Shown here: piece by piece, positions 1-9,434 of the stretch
How positions within the stretch are numbered: position 1 is the first letter of the stretch
How the letters are laid out: each line of letters begins with the position of its first letter
NCBI GenBank assembly: GCA_964036045.1
Contig: OZ038381.1
Coordinates: forward strand, 128,905,708-128,969,707
From: Eutreptiella sp. 'Long Island Sound 2002'
Lineage: Eukaryota > Euglenozoa > Euglenophyceae > Eutreptiales > Eutreptiaceae
Reading direction: 5' to 3'
Length of the DNA stretch: 64,000 bases
Translations under genes and position numbers: made by a program
The notes under the pieces: generated by a model
Database searches by the model: none
Told to the model about the DNA's origin: nothing
The model's input: the letters and a program-made list of their open reading frames with translations, nothing else

Positions 1-1365
1 GAGCGCTCGCGCGCCGGGGGGCGGACGTGCCGCTCCCGCCCCGGGGGGAAGGGCTTGGGGGGGAACGGCTTGGGGGGGCTGGTGTGGGTGTGGGTGGGGT
101 TGGCGTGGGCGCAGTACTTCGCGCTCTCCCTGCCCACTGCTGCTGCTGCGGCGGCCGCCGGCGAGGCGTCCGTGGCCCGTGCGGGGTTCTTCCCTCGCTT
201 GCGCGGCGTGCTGGGGGTCGGGGCGTGGCCGGCCGAGGCGGTGGCGCGGCCCGCCGGGACCGCGTTCGCAACCCCTCACGCACCCTCCTCGTTCTCCTCT
301 GCTGCTGCGGCGGCCGCCGGCGAGGCGCCCGTGGCCCGTGCGGGGTCCGTCCCCCGCTTTCGCGGCGTGCTGGGGGGGGCCAGGAAGGGTTCAGGGCACG
401 GGAAGGGCGCGCAGGGGCACGGGCAGGGAGCCCAGGTGCAGGGGGCAGGGCGAGGGGCGGTGGGTGAGCAAGCGGGCCAGGGCGGGGGGGACGGGGGGCG
501 GGACCCGCGGCACGGGCAGGGGGCTGGAAAGGGGCCCAAGGGCAAGGGCAAGGGCGCCGCGGGCCCCAAGGGACAGGCGAGACGGGGCATGGGAGCCCAG
601 GGGGGAGGGCGGGACGAAGGGAGGGGGCCGGGGAGCGGGGTGCCCCGGCAGCCGGACGTGCAGCCGGTGTGGTGCATCCCCCCCGGCATCCAACAGATGC
701 CGGCGCACCACACCCACCACCACCACCACCACCACCACCACCACCTCTACAACATCGACCCTGACGCCGGCGAGCTCGTCCCCCCCCAACCCCCACGACC
801 CCGGCACCAGCCAGCCCCCCCCGCGCCGAGGGCGGAGCCGGCGCGGATGGCCTCGGCGGAGGGGGAGCGGGGCGCGGCATCGGCGCCGCAGGCACAGGGG
901 CAGCAAGGGGAGCCGGCGCGGGGGGGAGAGGGGGGCCGGCCATGGGACCGGGACTGGGGCGCGGTCCCGGACCCTCTGGGGGAAAAGGCCCTCCCCCTGG
1001 TGGGGGAGGTGTACGGGTGGTTGTGCTGGGCCAACCAGGGGACCACCAGGGGGTTGAGGAACCGGCCCTTCGATGCCGTGCTCCTCCGCAGAGACGGCGG
1101 AAACCGAGAGGGACCCCCTGGGGGGTGGGCAGCCCCAGAGGACCATGAGAGGGTCCTCAGGTCAGTGATCGGGGCGGCGTGGCCCGACAGGGAGCCCACG
1201 TGGCCAGCCTTCCTGGAAGGGGGAGCGGTGCTCCGCATCACGGATGCGGACGCCAACAACTGGCTCCCCCGGGCTTTGCGCAGCGCCCTCGCCCACTGGC
1301 GCTACCGCCGGCGCAACCCGCCGCCGCCACAGCCCCAGCCCTCACACAAGCGGCGGCGCAGGTGA
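1..1365 (+). CDS. Partial low-complexity ORF, Gly/Ala/His-rich, unknown
   Basis: This frame is open from the left edge of the window to a stop at 1363-1365, so its start lies outside. The N-terminal two thirds is Gly/Ala/Arg-rich repeat-like sequence with two alanine runs coded by GCTGCTGCGGCGGCC-type tracts. A polyhistidine run comes from a CAC microsatellite. The last ~120 residues look more protein-like, with Trp-rich stretches (VYGWLCWANQ, LPRALRSALAHWRYRRR) and a basic C-terminus. I recognise no family. The G+C content is extreme and stops are scarce in several frames, so an open frame alone is weak evidence. It may be a real exon or a by-product of composition. Confidence 0.3.
   Translation, partial: ERSRAGGRTCRSRPGGKGLGGNGLGGLVWVWVGLAWAQYFALSLPTAAAAAAAGEASVARAGFFPRLRGVLGVGAWPAEAVARPAGTAFATPHAPSSFSSAAAAAAGEAPVARAGSVPRFRGVLGGARKGSGHGKGAQGHGQGAQVQGAGRGAVGEQAGQGGGDGGRDPRHGQGAGKGPKGKGKGAAGPKGQARRGMGAQGGGRDEGRGPGSGVPRQPDVQPVWCIPPGIQQMPAHHTHHHHHHHHHHLYNIDPDAGELVPPQPPRPRHQPAPPAPRAEPARMASAEGERGAASAPQAQGQQGEPARGGEGGRPWDRDWGAVPDPLGEKALPLVGEVYGWLCWANQGTTRGLRNRPFDAVLLRRDGGNREGPPGGWAAPEDHERVLRSVIGAAWPDREPTWPAFLEGGAVLRITDADANNWLPRALRSALAHWRYRRRNPPPPQPQPSHKRRRR
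707..746 (+). repeat. CAC trinucleotide microsatellite
   Basis: About 13 near-perfect CAC units, read as polyhistidine in the open frame that crosses it. Confidence 0.9.
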
Positions 1366-3640
1366 TGCCCCAGACGGCGGATGCGAGAGAGTGGGGGGGG
1401 GGGGCTGGGCCCCCCGACCCACGCCCCCCCCCCGGTACGGCACGACGCATGAGAGCGTGCCACCTCCCGCGGGAGGGAGGGCGGAGACAACAGCACGGGG
1501 GGGAACCTGCTGCCCCGCAGCCGGCTAACCGCTGACCGCTAACCCTCACGGCCGCCCCCGGCCGGCCAGGGCCTGCACGAGGGTCCGGCTCTAGGTAGAG
1601 GGGGGCGGGGGAAGGGCGCGACCCCCCAGCCGATGGCTGGCCCCCGGGGCCGGGACCGCCATGCCGCCCCCCCCCCCCCCGGCCGTCAGGAGGCGTCGCC
1701 AGGGGACCAGAGGGCCCCCCCACTCCCCCCCCCCCCCCCTCCCACTCAGGCCCGAGAGCGGGCGGGGGGGCGGCCCCCCCACCCCCCCCCCCCCGCACCC
1801 CCCCAGCTGGGGAGCCACAGGCGCTGCCCTCCGCCCCCCCGGAGCCGAGGGGACGCCCCCCCCCCAGAAGGGACGGCGACGCGGTGGGGGGAGCAGCGGC
1901 TGGACCTGCTCCCGCGAGCCCACACTAGCGTGCCGGAGCAACGCGCACCACAGAACAGTATGGAGGCCGCGCCCCACATGACCCACCCGTGACCACAGCC
2001 CACTCAGGGAGGGCAGAGGGGGGGTTCAGGTCTGCAAGGGCCCCCGGGGGAGCGGTCCACGGGCCGCCCCTCACCCCCCCCCAGCCCGGGGCCGCACTTC
2101 GACCCCGACCGCACGCGCACGCCGGAAGGGAGCGCGTCGACGACTCGAGGGGGGCCAGGATTGAGTACCGCAGGCCGCCGCCCAGAAGGGGAGCAGGGAG
2201 GCCGCGGCGCGACACCCCCCCCCCCCCCGCCCCCCCACCGGCCCGCAAGCCGCGGGGGCCCCAGCCCCCACCCCCCGTGGCAGGGGGGATGGTCCCCCCC
2301 CCGCCCGAGAGACGAGCCGGAGCGCGACCCGGCCCCCCGCCCCAGCCGCCAGCTCCCACGGGGGCCGCGAAGAACAAGCGAGCCCACGCCTGCGCACCGG
2401 GACGCCGCACAGGTCGCACCCGGAGAAGCCTGGTGAGCACGAACCGGAGTGATATGGGGGGCCACGCCCCCCATGGACAGCACAACGCCAGTGACACCCG
2501 CTTTGTTGCCTGTCCAGGGAAGTCAGAGGGACGGAATGAGGCAGAGCGACCCCCCGCCCTACAGGCCCCCCCCAGGCCGCACAAACGGTGGGTACGGCGC
2601 ACGCCCGCCCCCCCCCCCCCCCCCCCCCCCCCCCAAGACCGCCTCCCGGCAGGCGAACGCCACGGACCCGCCCCGCGGCGCGCAGCCCCCACAGGGCGTG
2701 CCGGCCGAGGGGACAGAGAAGGGCCCCCACACCCGCATGCCCGCGCCCACAACACGTGGATCGCGGACCCCAACAGCCCGCCCAGTGGGCGGGCAGTCGG
2801 GGGAGGGGGAGCGCCTGACCCCAGACGCCCCTCGCAACAGTAGAAGGCACCCCCCCGGGGACGCCCTACCGCCACCCCCACAACCCCAAGCCAAGTAGGG
2901 GGGAACCGGGACCGGACCGCCCCCCCCCCTAAGCACGCCAGACGGAGCAAGGGACCGGGGCAGGACACGCGGAGGGGCACGGACCACGTGGAACGGCCCT
3001 ACCAGCGCCCAGTGCCGGGACCACGCGAGGTGCGCACGCCACACCACCCAGAGGGGGGGGGGGGGGGCGGACGCCGCGGGAGCGCGAGCGCGCACACACG
3101 AAAGGGACACGCGGGGACTACCAGAAGGGCAACCGGTCCGAGCGCGCGGAACGCACAGACCGCGTGGAATGGCGTACCAGCGAGCGAGGGTAAGGGACAC
3201 CCGGACGGGCAGCCCGCCACACGCAGCGCGGAACACGCGGGGCGGGGAGGGGGAAACGAGAGAGACACAGCACCAGGTACCGGCCCGAACCCCCTGAACC
3301 GGCCGCGAGCGCCGCGCACACACAGACGGGGCACTGCACCCGCCAAGGCAGTAGTGGCGCACTGCGCCACGCCCCAACCCCTAGGCTAGGCAGCCTCCGC
3401 TCCAGCCCAAGGGGGTCCCACTGGCGACAAGCCAGTAGCACGGGCCCGCCGGCGCCGGCGCCCCGGGCGACCACGCATTAGGGGGGCGACGCAGTGGGTA
3501 AGCGCCCGCAGCCACGGCTGCGAATTGATGCACTGACCGGGGAGTGGCGAAACGGGGAAGCCGGGGAAGGACGGGGCTCCGAGCTCTGTGAACCCGGGGG
3601 ACTCCGCCACCAGGCAGGAGGTGCGTCTTGGAGGGCCCCC
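1366..3640. other. C/A-rich, T-poor low-complexity DNA
   Basis: No convincing gene. The + strand has very little T (many 60-base lines hold one to three) and many poly-C and poly-G runs, including C runs near 2,214 and 2,600-2,635. Long open frames exist on both strands only because stop codons are rare in such sequence; their translations are Pro/Arg/Gly-rich and without domains. Confidence 0.8.
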
Positions 3641-3780
3641 CACTAGGACCCGGTGGGGAGGATATCACCTGGCCCGACCAGGTGGCCCCCTGGGGCTGAA
3701 AGGCGTCTAGTACCCGCAAAATCAAACCTCAAACCTGAAACCTTTCGCGTCGGAGGACGCCACACCCGGGTCCCTCGCAT
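3484..3780. other. Mixed-composition hinge between two oppositely skewed arms
   Basis: This ~300-bp stretch has ordinary composition. It separates the T-poor arm on the left from the A-poor arm on the right. It contains a short hairpin, CGCAGC...GCTGCG, near 3,507-3,523. A tRNA A-box-like string (GCAGTGGGTAAGCGC) lies just before it, but no good B box follows. Confidence 0.5.
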
Positions 3781-3889
3781 GTGTGCGTGTGCGTGCCCTG
3801 CTTGGCCAGGTCGGGCGGGCCGGCCTCCCAGGCGCGTTCTGGTGCACCTCACCTTTCCTCTGGCCGGTCTTGGTGCGCTCTTTGCTTGT

Positions 3890-5580
3890 TCAGCCCCCTC
3901 CGGACTGGGGTTGCCCCGTTTTTGGTTGTTGTTGGGTTTGGTTTTTTTTTTCCTTTCTCTCCCTTGTTGCGCCGCCGTTGTCTCCTGCTTTGCGTGTTTT
4001 CCGGCCCGGGGTGCCTTGAGCCTTGGCGGCTTGTTGCCCCCCCCCCTTTTTTTTTCTGTTGTCTTTGGCGCTTTCCTGCCTTTTCCGGCCTTTGCGCCTG
4101 GTCGTCCTCCCGCCCCCCCCCCTTTTTTTTTCTTGGTTTTTCTTTTTTTTTCTGTTCCTTTTTTTTTTTCCGGTTGTGCGGTGCGGGGCGGGCTTGTGTG
4201 TCTGGGGCCGTTGGGTGTGCCCGTGTGTGCCTCGGTGGTGCTGTCCCTGTCGTTGCCCCTTGTGCGCTGGCTGGTGTTGTGTGGTGTTGCCTGTTGGGCC
4301 TGGCTGTCCTCTGTTGTCTCCTGCCAGGTGTTGGTGTCGTGTTTCATTCGTGCTGTCCTTGTCTGGCCGCGTGGCTCGCCGCCCTGTGGTTTGGTGTGGT
4401 GTGTCTTGGTGTTCCGCTGCCCTGTGTTGCGTTCTGTTGTGCTGTGCTGTCGTGTGGTGGTGTGCTGTCGTGCTCTGCTGTTTGTTTGCGCTGTTGCCTG
4501 TGCCTGTTGTCTGTTTCTCGCCGCTGCGCGTCTGCTGTGTGTGTTCTCAGGTGTCGTGCTGTGTGTTCCCTGTCCTCTCTGCCCTGTGCGGTGCTGTGCT
4601 GCGCTGATGCCCTTTCGTTGTGCTGTGCGCGTCATCTGTGCTGTTTCTGGTGGATGCTGTTGTTGGTTCGTGGTGTCGCTGCCTTTTGTTGGGGGTCTGC
4701 TGGTGGCTGTGGTTGTCCGGCGTTGTCGTTTGCTGGTGTGTGTCGGCTCTGGTGTCCGTGTCTGGTCTGGCCGTCGCCCGGCGTCTTCCCTGTGGTGTCC
4801 TGCTCCCCTGTGTTGTGTCCTGTGGCGCTGTGCTGCCGTGTTGTGCTGTGCTGTGGTGCCCTGTCTTCTTTTTTTTTGTTTTTCTCCTTGCTGGTGGCGC
4901 TGGTTTCCTGTTGTTCCCTGTTGGTTCAGGGCTCCGGTCTGGTTCCGCGTTGTTGCTGTTTCTGTGCTCTGCCTGTGCGGTGCTGTGCTGGTGTGCCTGC
5001 CTCGTTGCTCTCTGTGCGATGCTCTCTTGTCCTTGCGGGGTTGGTTGGTGCTTTGTGTTGTTGCCTGTTGTGTTTGTGTGTTTGCTGTTGGGCCTGGCTG
5101 TCCTCTGTCGTCTCCTGGTTGGTCCTGGTGGCTCCTGGTGTCGTGTTTCGGTGGCGTGCTGCGGTGTGTCCCTGGGTGCTGTGCTGCACCGTGTTGCAGC
5201 GCGTTGTGCCGCCTGGCGTTGCGTTGTTGTGCGCTGTGTTGTTTCGTTTTGCTCCGTTTGGTGCTGCCGTGCGCTGTGTTGTGTCCTGGGGCGCTGTCCG
5301 TCGTCTTAGGGTCCTGTGCCCTCTGGCGCCGTGTTTTGTCTTGTCCCCCCGTGCTGTGTGTGTTTTGCTGTGGTGTGTCGCTGCGTGGTGTTGTTCGCCG
5401 TTGTGCTTTGTGCCGTGTGCGCCCTGGGGTGTCGTGTTGTGCGTTTCCTGTCGTCTCCGCCCTGTGCGGTGTTGCTGTGTGCCCCCTCTCGCTCGGTGCC
5501 CTGCTCCCCCGTGCTGTGCCCCGTGGTGCTGTGCTGCTGCGTGGTGCCGTGGTGTCCTGTCCTGCCTTCATGTTGGGTCT
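3890..5580. repeat. A-depleted G/T/C low-complexity tract
   Basis: The + strand is almost free of adenine: the lines starting at 4,201 and 4,261 contain none. Every stop codon on either strand needs an A on this strand, so all six frames are open for hundreds of codons. The Cys/Val/Leu-rich frames on + and the Gln/Thr/Arg-rich frame on - are therefore not evidence of coding. A degenerate GTGCTGTG word recurs throughout. One ~33-bp string (starting TGTTGGGCCTGGCTGTCC) occurs near 4,291 and again near 5,086. Confidence 0.85.
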
Positions 5581-6181
5581 GTTCCCTGCGTGGGTGTGGT
5601 TGTACCTACTTGAAAAACCGCTGCAAAATTTCTTAAAATATTTTTGTCTTCTTTTTTTTTTTTTGAAAATGAAATGAAATTATACACGACCCAACACACT
5701 CGCGTGCAGCAAGACCATGTACTCTTCAGTGTTTTACGTGCTACCAGTCGTTCTTGATGTTCTTGGCCTTGTACTTGTGCTTGGCGTCGTGGAGCGCGTT
5801 GGTGTCCATTGCTAACGGTTGACCGCATTCCCCCAGGGCCGCCGCCTGAGCTGCAGGGCAAGGGGAGTGATGGGCACGAGGGTGGGGAGGGAGGTGCATG
5901 GAGAAGAAGAAGAAAAAGACGGCAGGACGCGACGAGAGGGGTCGTGGCGAGTTATGAAACATTTTTGAGTTTTACGCGCTGCTCGCGGCGCGTTTTTGGT
6001 TTGCCTCTATAGCGAGTTAGACGACGGGAGGGACGGCGTTAGTGTCCTACGAGCGTTACGGTGCTTACGCCGTTAACTATTCACCTATTTCACGTCGAAA
6101 ACAATTTTGTCGCGTTTTTACGCGTTTCGCAGCGCGCTTTTTGGCCTAAGCGTTTTTTATGCTAATTAGCTTTATTTTCAG
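5581..6181. other. No gene seen
   Basis: A short T-run (5,650-5,663) marks the end of the A-depleted tract. Composition then becomes ordinary. Small minus-strand frames (for example 5,741-5,962) contain a K-run and no recognisable domain. Confidence 0.5.
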
Positions 6182-6919
6182 CTATTCAGAAAATTTTTTC
6201 GTCGTGTTTTGCCTATCTTTTTGTTTCGTTCTGGGACAGGACCCCAGCGCGCGCGGGACAAACATCGCAAATGATAGAGGTCCAGGTCTCCCAGGGAACT
6301 TTTTAACCAGCTTATTCAACCGTTCGACACGACATCCCAGAATGTCTTGTGTCGGAGCACGCTGGACTGCAAATTGATGCGCTGGATGTGGGTCGAAGAC
6401 AGGTGGTTGTGGAGGTGGTTGTGGTGGAGGGTGAGGTGAACTGCTCGGCGGTGCATACAGCGGTAGGTTCGAAGGAGACGGTGGTTGTGGTTGTAGCTGT
6501 GGTTGTGGTTGTGGAAACTGGAAGTTGGTCGAAGGTTGTTGGCTTGAAACTCGTACAAATTCGTTGAGCAGGGCATAATATTGCGACAATTCATGCTCTA
6601 CGTGTCCAACTTCGCTTACAGCAGCTTGAGTTGCATTCGCCGTCGAGGACTGCAAAGTGTCGACTCGGTGATCAGTTGCTGCAGTAGCACTTGCTGCTGT
6701 TGTCTGCAACGCATTGATGCGTTGTTCCAATTCGATGACCTTGGCTTGAGTATCCGCAAGCTTCTGCGAACAGCTGTGAAGATCACGAGAGAGACATGGA
6801 AACCACTCGCTTTCTCGACTTGCGATGCGCTCTGCGATGAACCTTTCTAACGAAATCGAAAATTCGTGATGCAAGGGTGAATCGGTTCGAAACAGACTGT
6901 CTCTGATAAAGTGCAGCAT
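6182..6919 (-). CDS. Gag-like coiled-coil, proline/glutamine-rich ORF
   Basis: A 245-codon frame. Residues ~20-110 are rich in Glu, Ala, Leu and Gln with heptad-like spacing (ADTQAKVIELEQRINALQ), as expected of a coiled coil. Residues ~120-185 are a P/Q-rich linker of PQPQ and PPPQ repeats. The final ~45 residues change character and may be read-through into unrelated sequence, so the gene looks truncated. Upstream on the same strand (7,119-7,140) is a TTGGTGCCCCG string that could be a primer-binding site. By position and composition it could be the gag of a decayed LTR element, but no zinc knuckle, protease or RT follows. Unknown family. Confidence 0.4.
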   Translation of the reverse strand: MLHFIRDSLFRTDSPLHHEFSISLERFIAERIASRESEWFPCLSRDLHSCSQKLADTQAKVIELEQRINALQTTAASATAATDHRVDTLQSSTANATQAAVSEVGHVEHELSQYYALLNEFVRVSSQQPSTNFQFPQPQPQLQPQPPSPSNLPLYAPPSSSPHPPPQPPPQPPVFDPHPAHQFAVQRAPTQDILGCRVERLNKLVKKFPGRPGPLSFAMFVPRALGSCPRTKQKDRQNTTKKFSE

Positions 6920-7118
6920 AGCTGCATCGTCGAAGGGCCGCTCCGTTGTAAATCGAAATCCAAATCAAGTTGACGGCGTCGAAGATTGATCTCGAATATT
7001 GATCTCCCCGCCACCTAGCTGGCTACCACTTGTTGTGGTTTGTTTCTTGGGAACTCTCTTGTACTCCTGTGCCTCTTGTTTCTCAAAATCCAAACTCCGA
7101 AATCGACAAACCTCGCAG

Positions 7119-7140
7119 GATCTTTAGACGGGGCACCAAT
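7119..7140 (-). other. Possible primer-binding site of a decayed LTR element
   Basis: Read on the minus strand, TTGGTGCCCCGTC lies ~200 bp upstream of the gag-like frame. TGG starts are typical of sites that pair with tRNA 3' CCA ends. No second LTR was found, so this is speculative. Confidence 0.25.
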
Positions 7141-7897
7141 ACATAGCACAAATTCGAAGACAAAAACCCTGTCCAGAGATTGAAGTATCTTACAGCGCTT
7201 CATTCACACAGTTGGCATTCGATGCTTCTTAAGTATTCACAGACTGCGGTGCGATTGCGACTGCGACTTGCGCGCTCGCTGCGCTGCTGCTGTTCGAAGC
7301 CATAACACTAACCCTCTTTTTGGCAAAAGCGGCACCAAACCCCATTACACCCTTAATGTTCGCCCCCGGGCTGTGTGGGCCCGTTGTTCACGGTTAAGGG
7401 CGATTTGAAAAGGGGACACAACCCGTCGTCGAATAGGCTGTATCCCCTTTCGTCCTCTCCTTGGGATGGGAGAGCCATGGGTGGCTCAATATGGGGTATG
7501 CTGCCTCTTGCCATTTTCCGCGTACCATTTTTCCGCTAAGGGGAAAAATGGTTGGAGGCAACCTGGAGGATTGACATGGGGCATATATAGGGACCTGAGT
7601 CCCATGTGTCTTTTGCAATCTTGGTTAGATTATTGCTTGCCATGACCATGGAGATATGGGATCGTGAGTGTGGGCCGTTTCGGCGAAATCTCGCTGTTTT
7701 TGCCATTTTAGGCCAATTTGGGAATATCATATCTCCATGGGGCAAGGGACCTAGCCAGGAAGGAATGGCAATTCCTGTACCATATGACGAAGGGTCAATC
7801 TTCCTAGAGTTTCGTATTTTGGCCGACTTTGCCGATTTTGCTCGCCGTCGCCTGCCCCAAACGCAGTTTTATAGTACAAAACATGGTGGAACCACCA
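7141..7897. other. No gene seen; contains a long imperfect hairpin
   Basis: TGCCTC at 7,502-7,507 pairs with GAGGCA at 7,555-7,560. Inside that, CATTTTTCC pairs with GGAAAAATG around a short loop. The rest shows no domain-bearing frame. Confidence 0.5.
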
Positions 7898-8116
7898 TCA
7901 CTGTAAAACTACCAAAATTCCTGATTGACTGATACCAACACTGTCCAGAACAGTGCACAGATTGCCAATTTCAGTGAATGCAGAAATATCAGGATTCAAC
8001 ACTGAAAAAAGCGAAAATTTAGGTTGCATGAAAATCTTACGCTCTACCTCTTCGCGGACAAAGCGTCCGGCGGCGCATGATACATGGGGAAGAATGGACG
8101 TGCCCTTCTTGTTCAT
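7898..8116 (-). CDS. Possible exon, unknown protein
   Basis: A 72-codon frame of unbiased, protein-like composition (for example RFVREEVERKIFMQPKFSLF). The frame upstream on the same strand is broken by stops, so this could be the terminal exon of a decayed gene. No family recognised. Confidence 0.2.
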   Translation of the reverse strand: MNKKGTSILPHVSCAAGRFVREEVERKIFMQPKFSLFSVLNPDISAFTEIGNLCTVLDSVGISQSGILVVLQ

Positions 8117-9162
8117 GGTCTAAGCGACCCGAACCGGAGATTTCACCCCGTTCATCGCCCAGTTGTCACCAACCACCCCATCGGGAGCTCAACAAGGTCA
8201 AGACCTGGGTTCTTGAGCTCCGAACGTGTGTTTTAGAGCTGCGTGTTGTGAACCTCCCAAACTGGTGCAGGTTTTTGTTCTGTTCTCTCAGGCAATCGTG
8301 CGTCGCTTTGAATTTTTCTGACGCTTCGGGAATACTTTATTGGTTGAAAACCATCTTGTCTGTAGTCTTGATGATCAGAGAAACGGCTTCCACAGCATTG
8401 TCCACCTTTTTCTCGAGATCTCAACCACTCTTAGGGGCGGACAAAACAACCACAGAACTCGGCACAGGGACCGAAGGCTTCTCAGCGTTGGGTTCATCAA
8501 TTGCCATTGGCTCCCTTGACAAGTCAGCCGCTGATTCAACTTTGGCGATGGCATTTAAATACCCTAAAGGTCTATCGGGCGCCAATGCTCGTGCGGAATC
8601 AATAGCAGAGTGCCGCTGTCACATTCTTCCCCTTTTTTGAACGGCGGGTAAATGGCCTGAGGAATTCTCGCAGGATGTACATCATGGGTGTCGCTCAAAT
8701 GGCATCATTTTGCACACGTTGCCTCGCACTTACGAATCCGCCAGAGTTCCTATAAGTCACGGATCACACCAAGGGCTCTCTTCTTACACAGCAAAGTACA
8801 TGGCGCCAACACTCATAGCAAACACTTCAACCTAATGTGAGGGGCTATACCAGAAAAACCTTGATCATCTAATCATCTATTTTAACTATAACTAAGATCA
8901 CCCATTACACAATAAGAATGAAAAAATAGCAGTGTATACAATACTTCATTTCACTTGTTCATATATAACCAAGGATACCAAGATATTGGCGGCAGTACAA
9001 ATGACACAGCTTGCCTTCAGAATTAGCTAGCACTATATTTCAATCACAATCAAAGCAGTCTGCTATACAACTTTTGGAAACTAACATTGATATATGCACA
9101 TGTATAGCTCTACCCATCTCTTGAAGGAACATGACTCCGGAACTTTCTGAGTGTTTATATTT
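8117..9162. other. No gene seen
   Basis: Mixed to AT-rich sequence. A 187-codon + frame ends at 8,640 but has no recognisable domain, and its antisense frames are equally open. Confidence 0.4.
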
Positions 9163-9434
9163 TTTCGGGCTTCAACTTCCGGAGTTCGCCATGCTCCTGA
9201 GCGTCTCGGCTCTTCCCTGGCTCCAATCTCCGGCGTGGTCTCCAGCGAGTCCACAATACGCACCCGGGGCGTACTTGGGCAGGGCTCATAGGGGCCTAAG
9301 TCCCCGGGTCGGCGGTAGGTAGGGGCAGCAGGTGCGCCTCTGCTACCATAAAGAAGGTCCCTACCAGGACCGGCCCCTGCTGTGCGCCTTCCGCCTGTCA
9401 CCCCTGCTGACTTGCTCCGGATCAGCGCTTGCAT
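9163..9434 (-). pseudogene. Truncated gag N-terminus of element A copy 1
   Basis: About 90 residues match the first 90 of the gag frame at 47,108. They begin MQALIRSK and share GAGPGRDLLYGSRG and the IVDSxETTPEIGA segment. After EARK the reading frame runs into unrelated AT-rich DNA and stops at 9,081. It lacks the coiled coil, capsid and zinc-knuckle parts, so it is a dead fragment. Confidence 0.85.

Noticed and set aside
3484-3600. A tRNA gene or SINE at the hinge
   Set aside because: An A-box-like string and a hairpin are present but there is no B box and no acceptor stem.
3643-5677. Long Cys/Val-rich + ORFs and a 642-codon Gln/Thr-rich - ORF as genes
   Set aside because: All are open only because A is nearly absent from the + strand. 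The translations are repetitive, and six frames are open at once.
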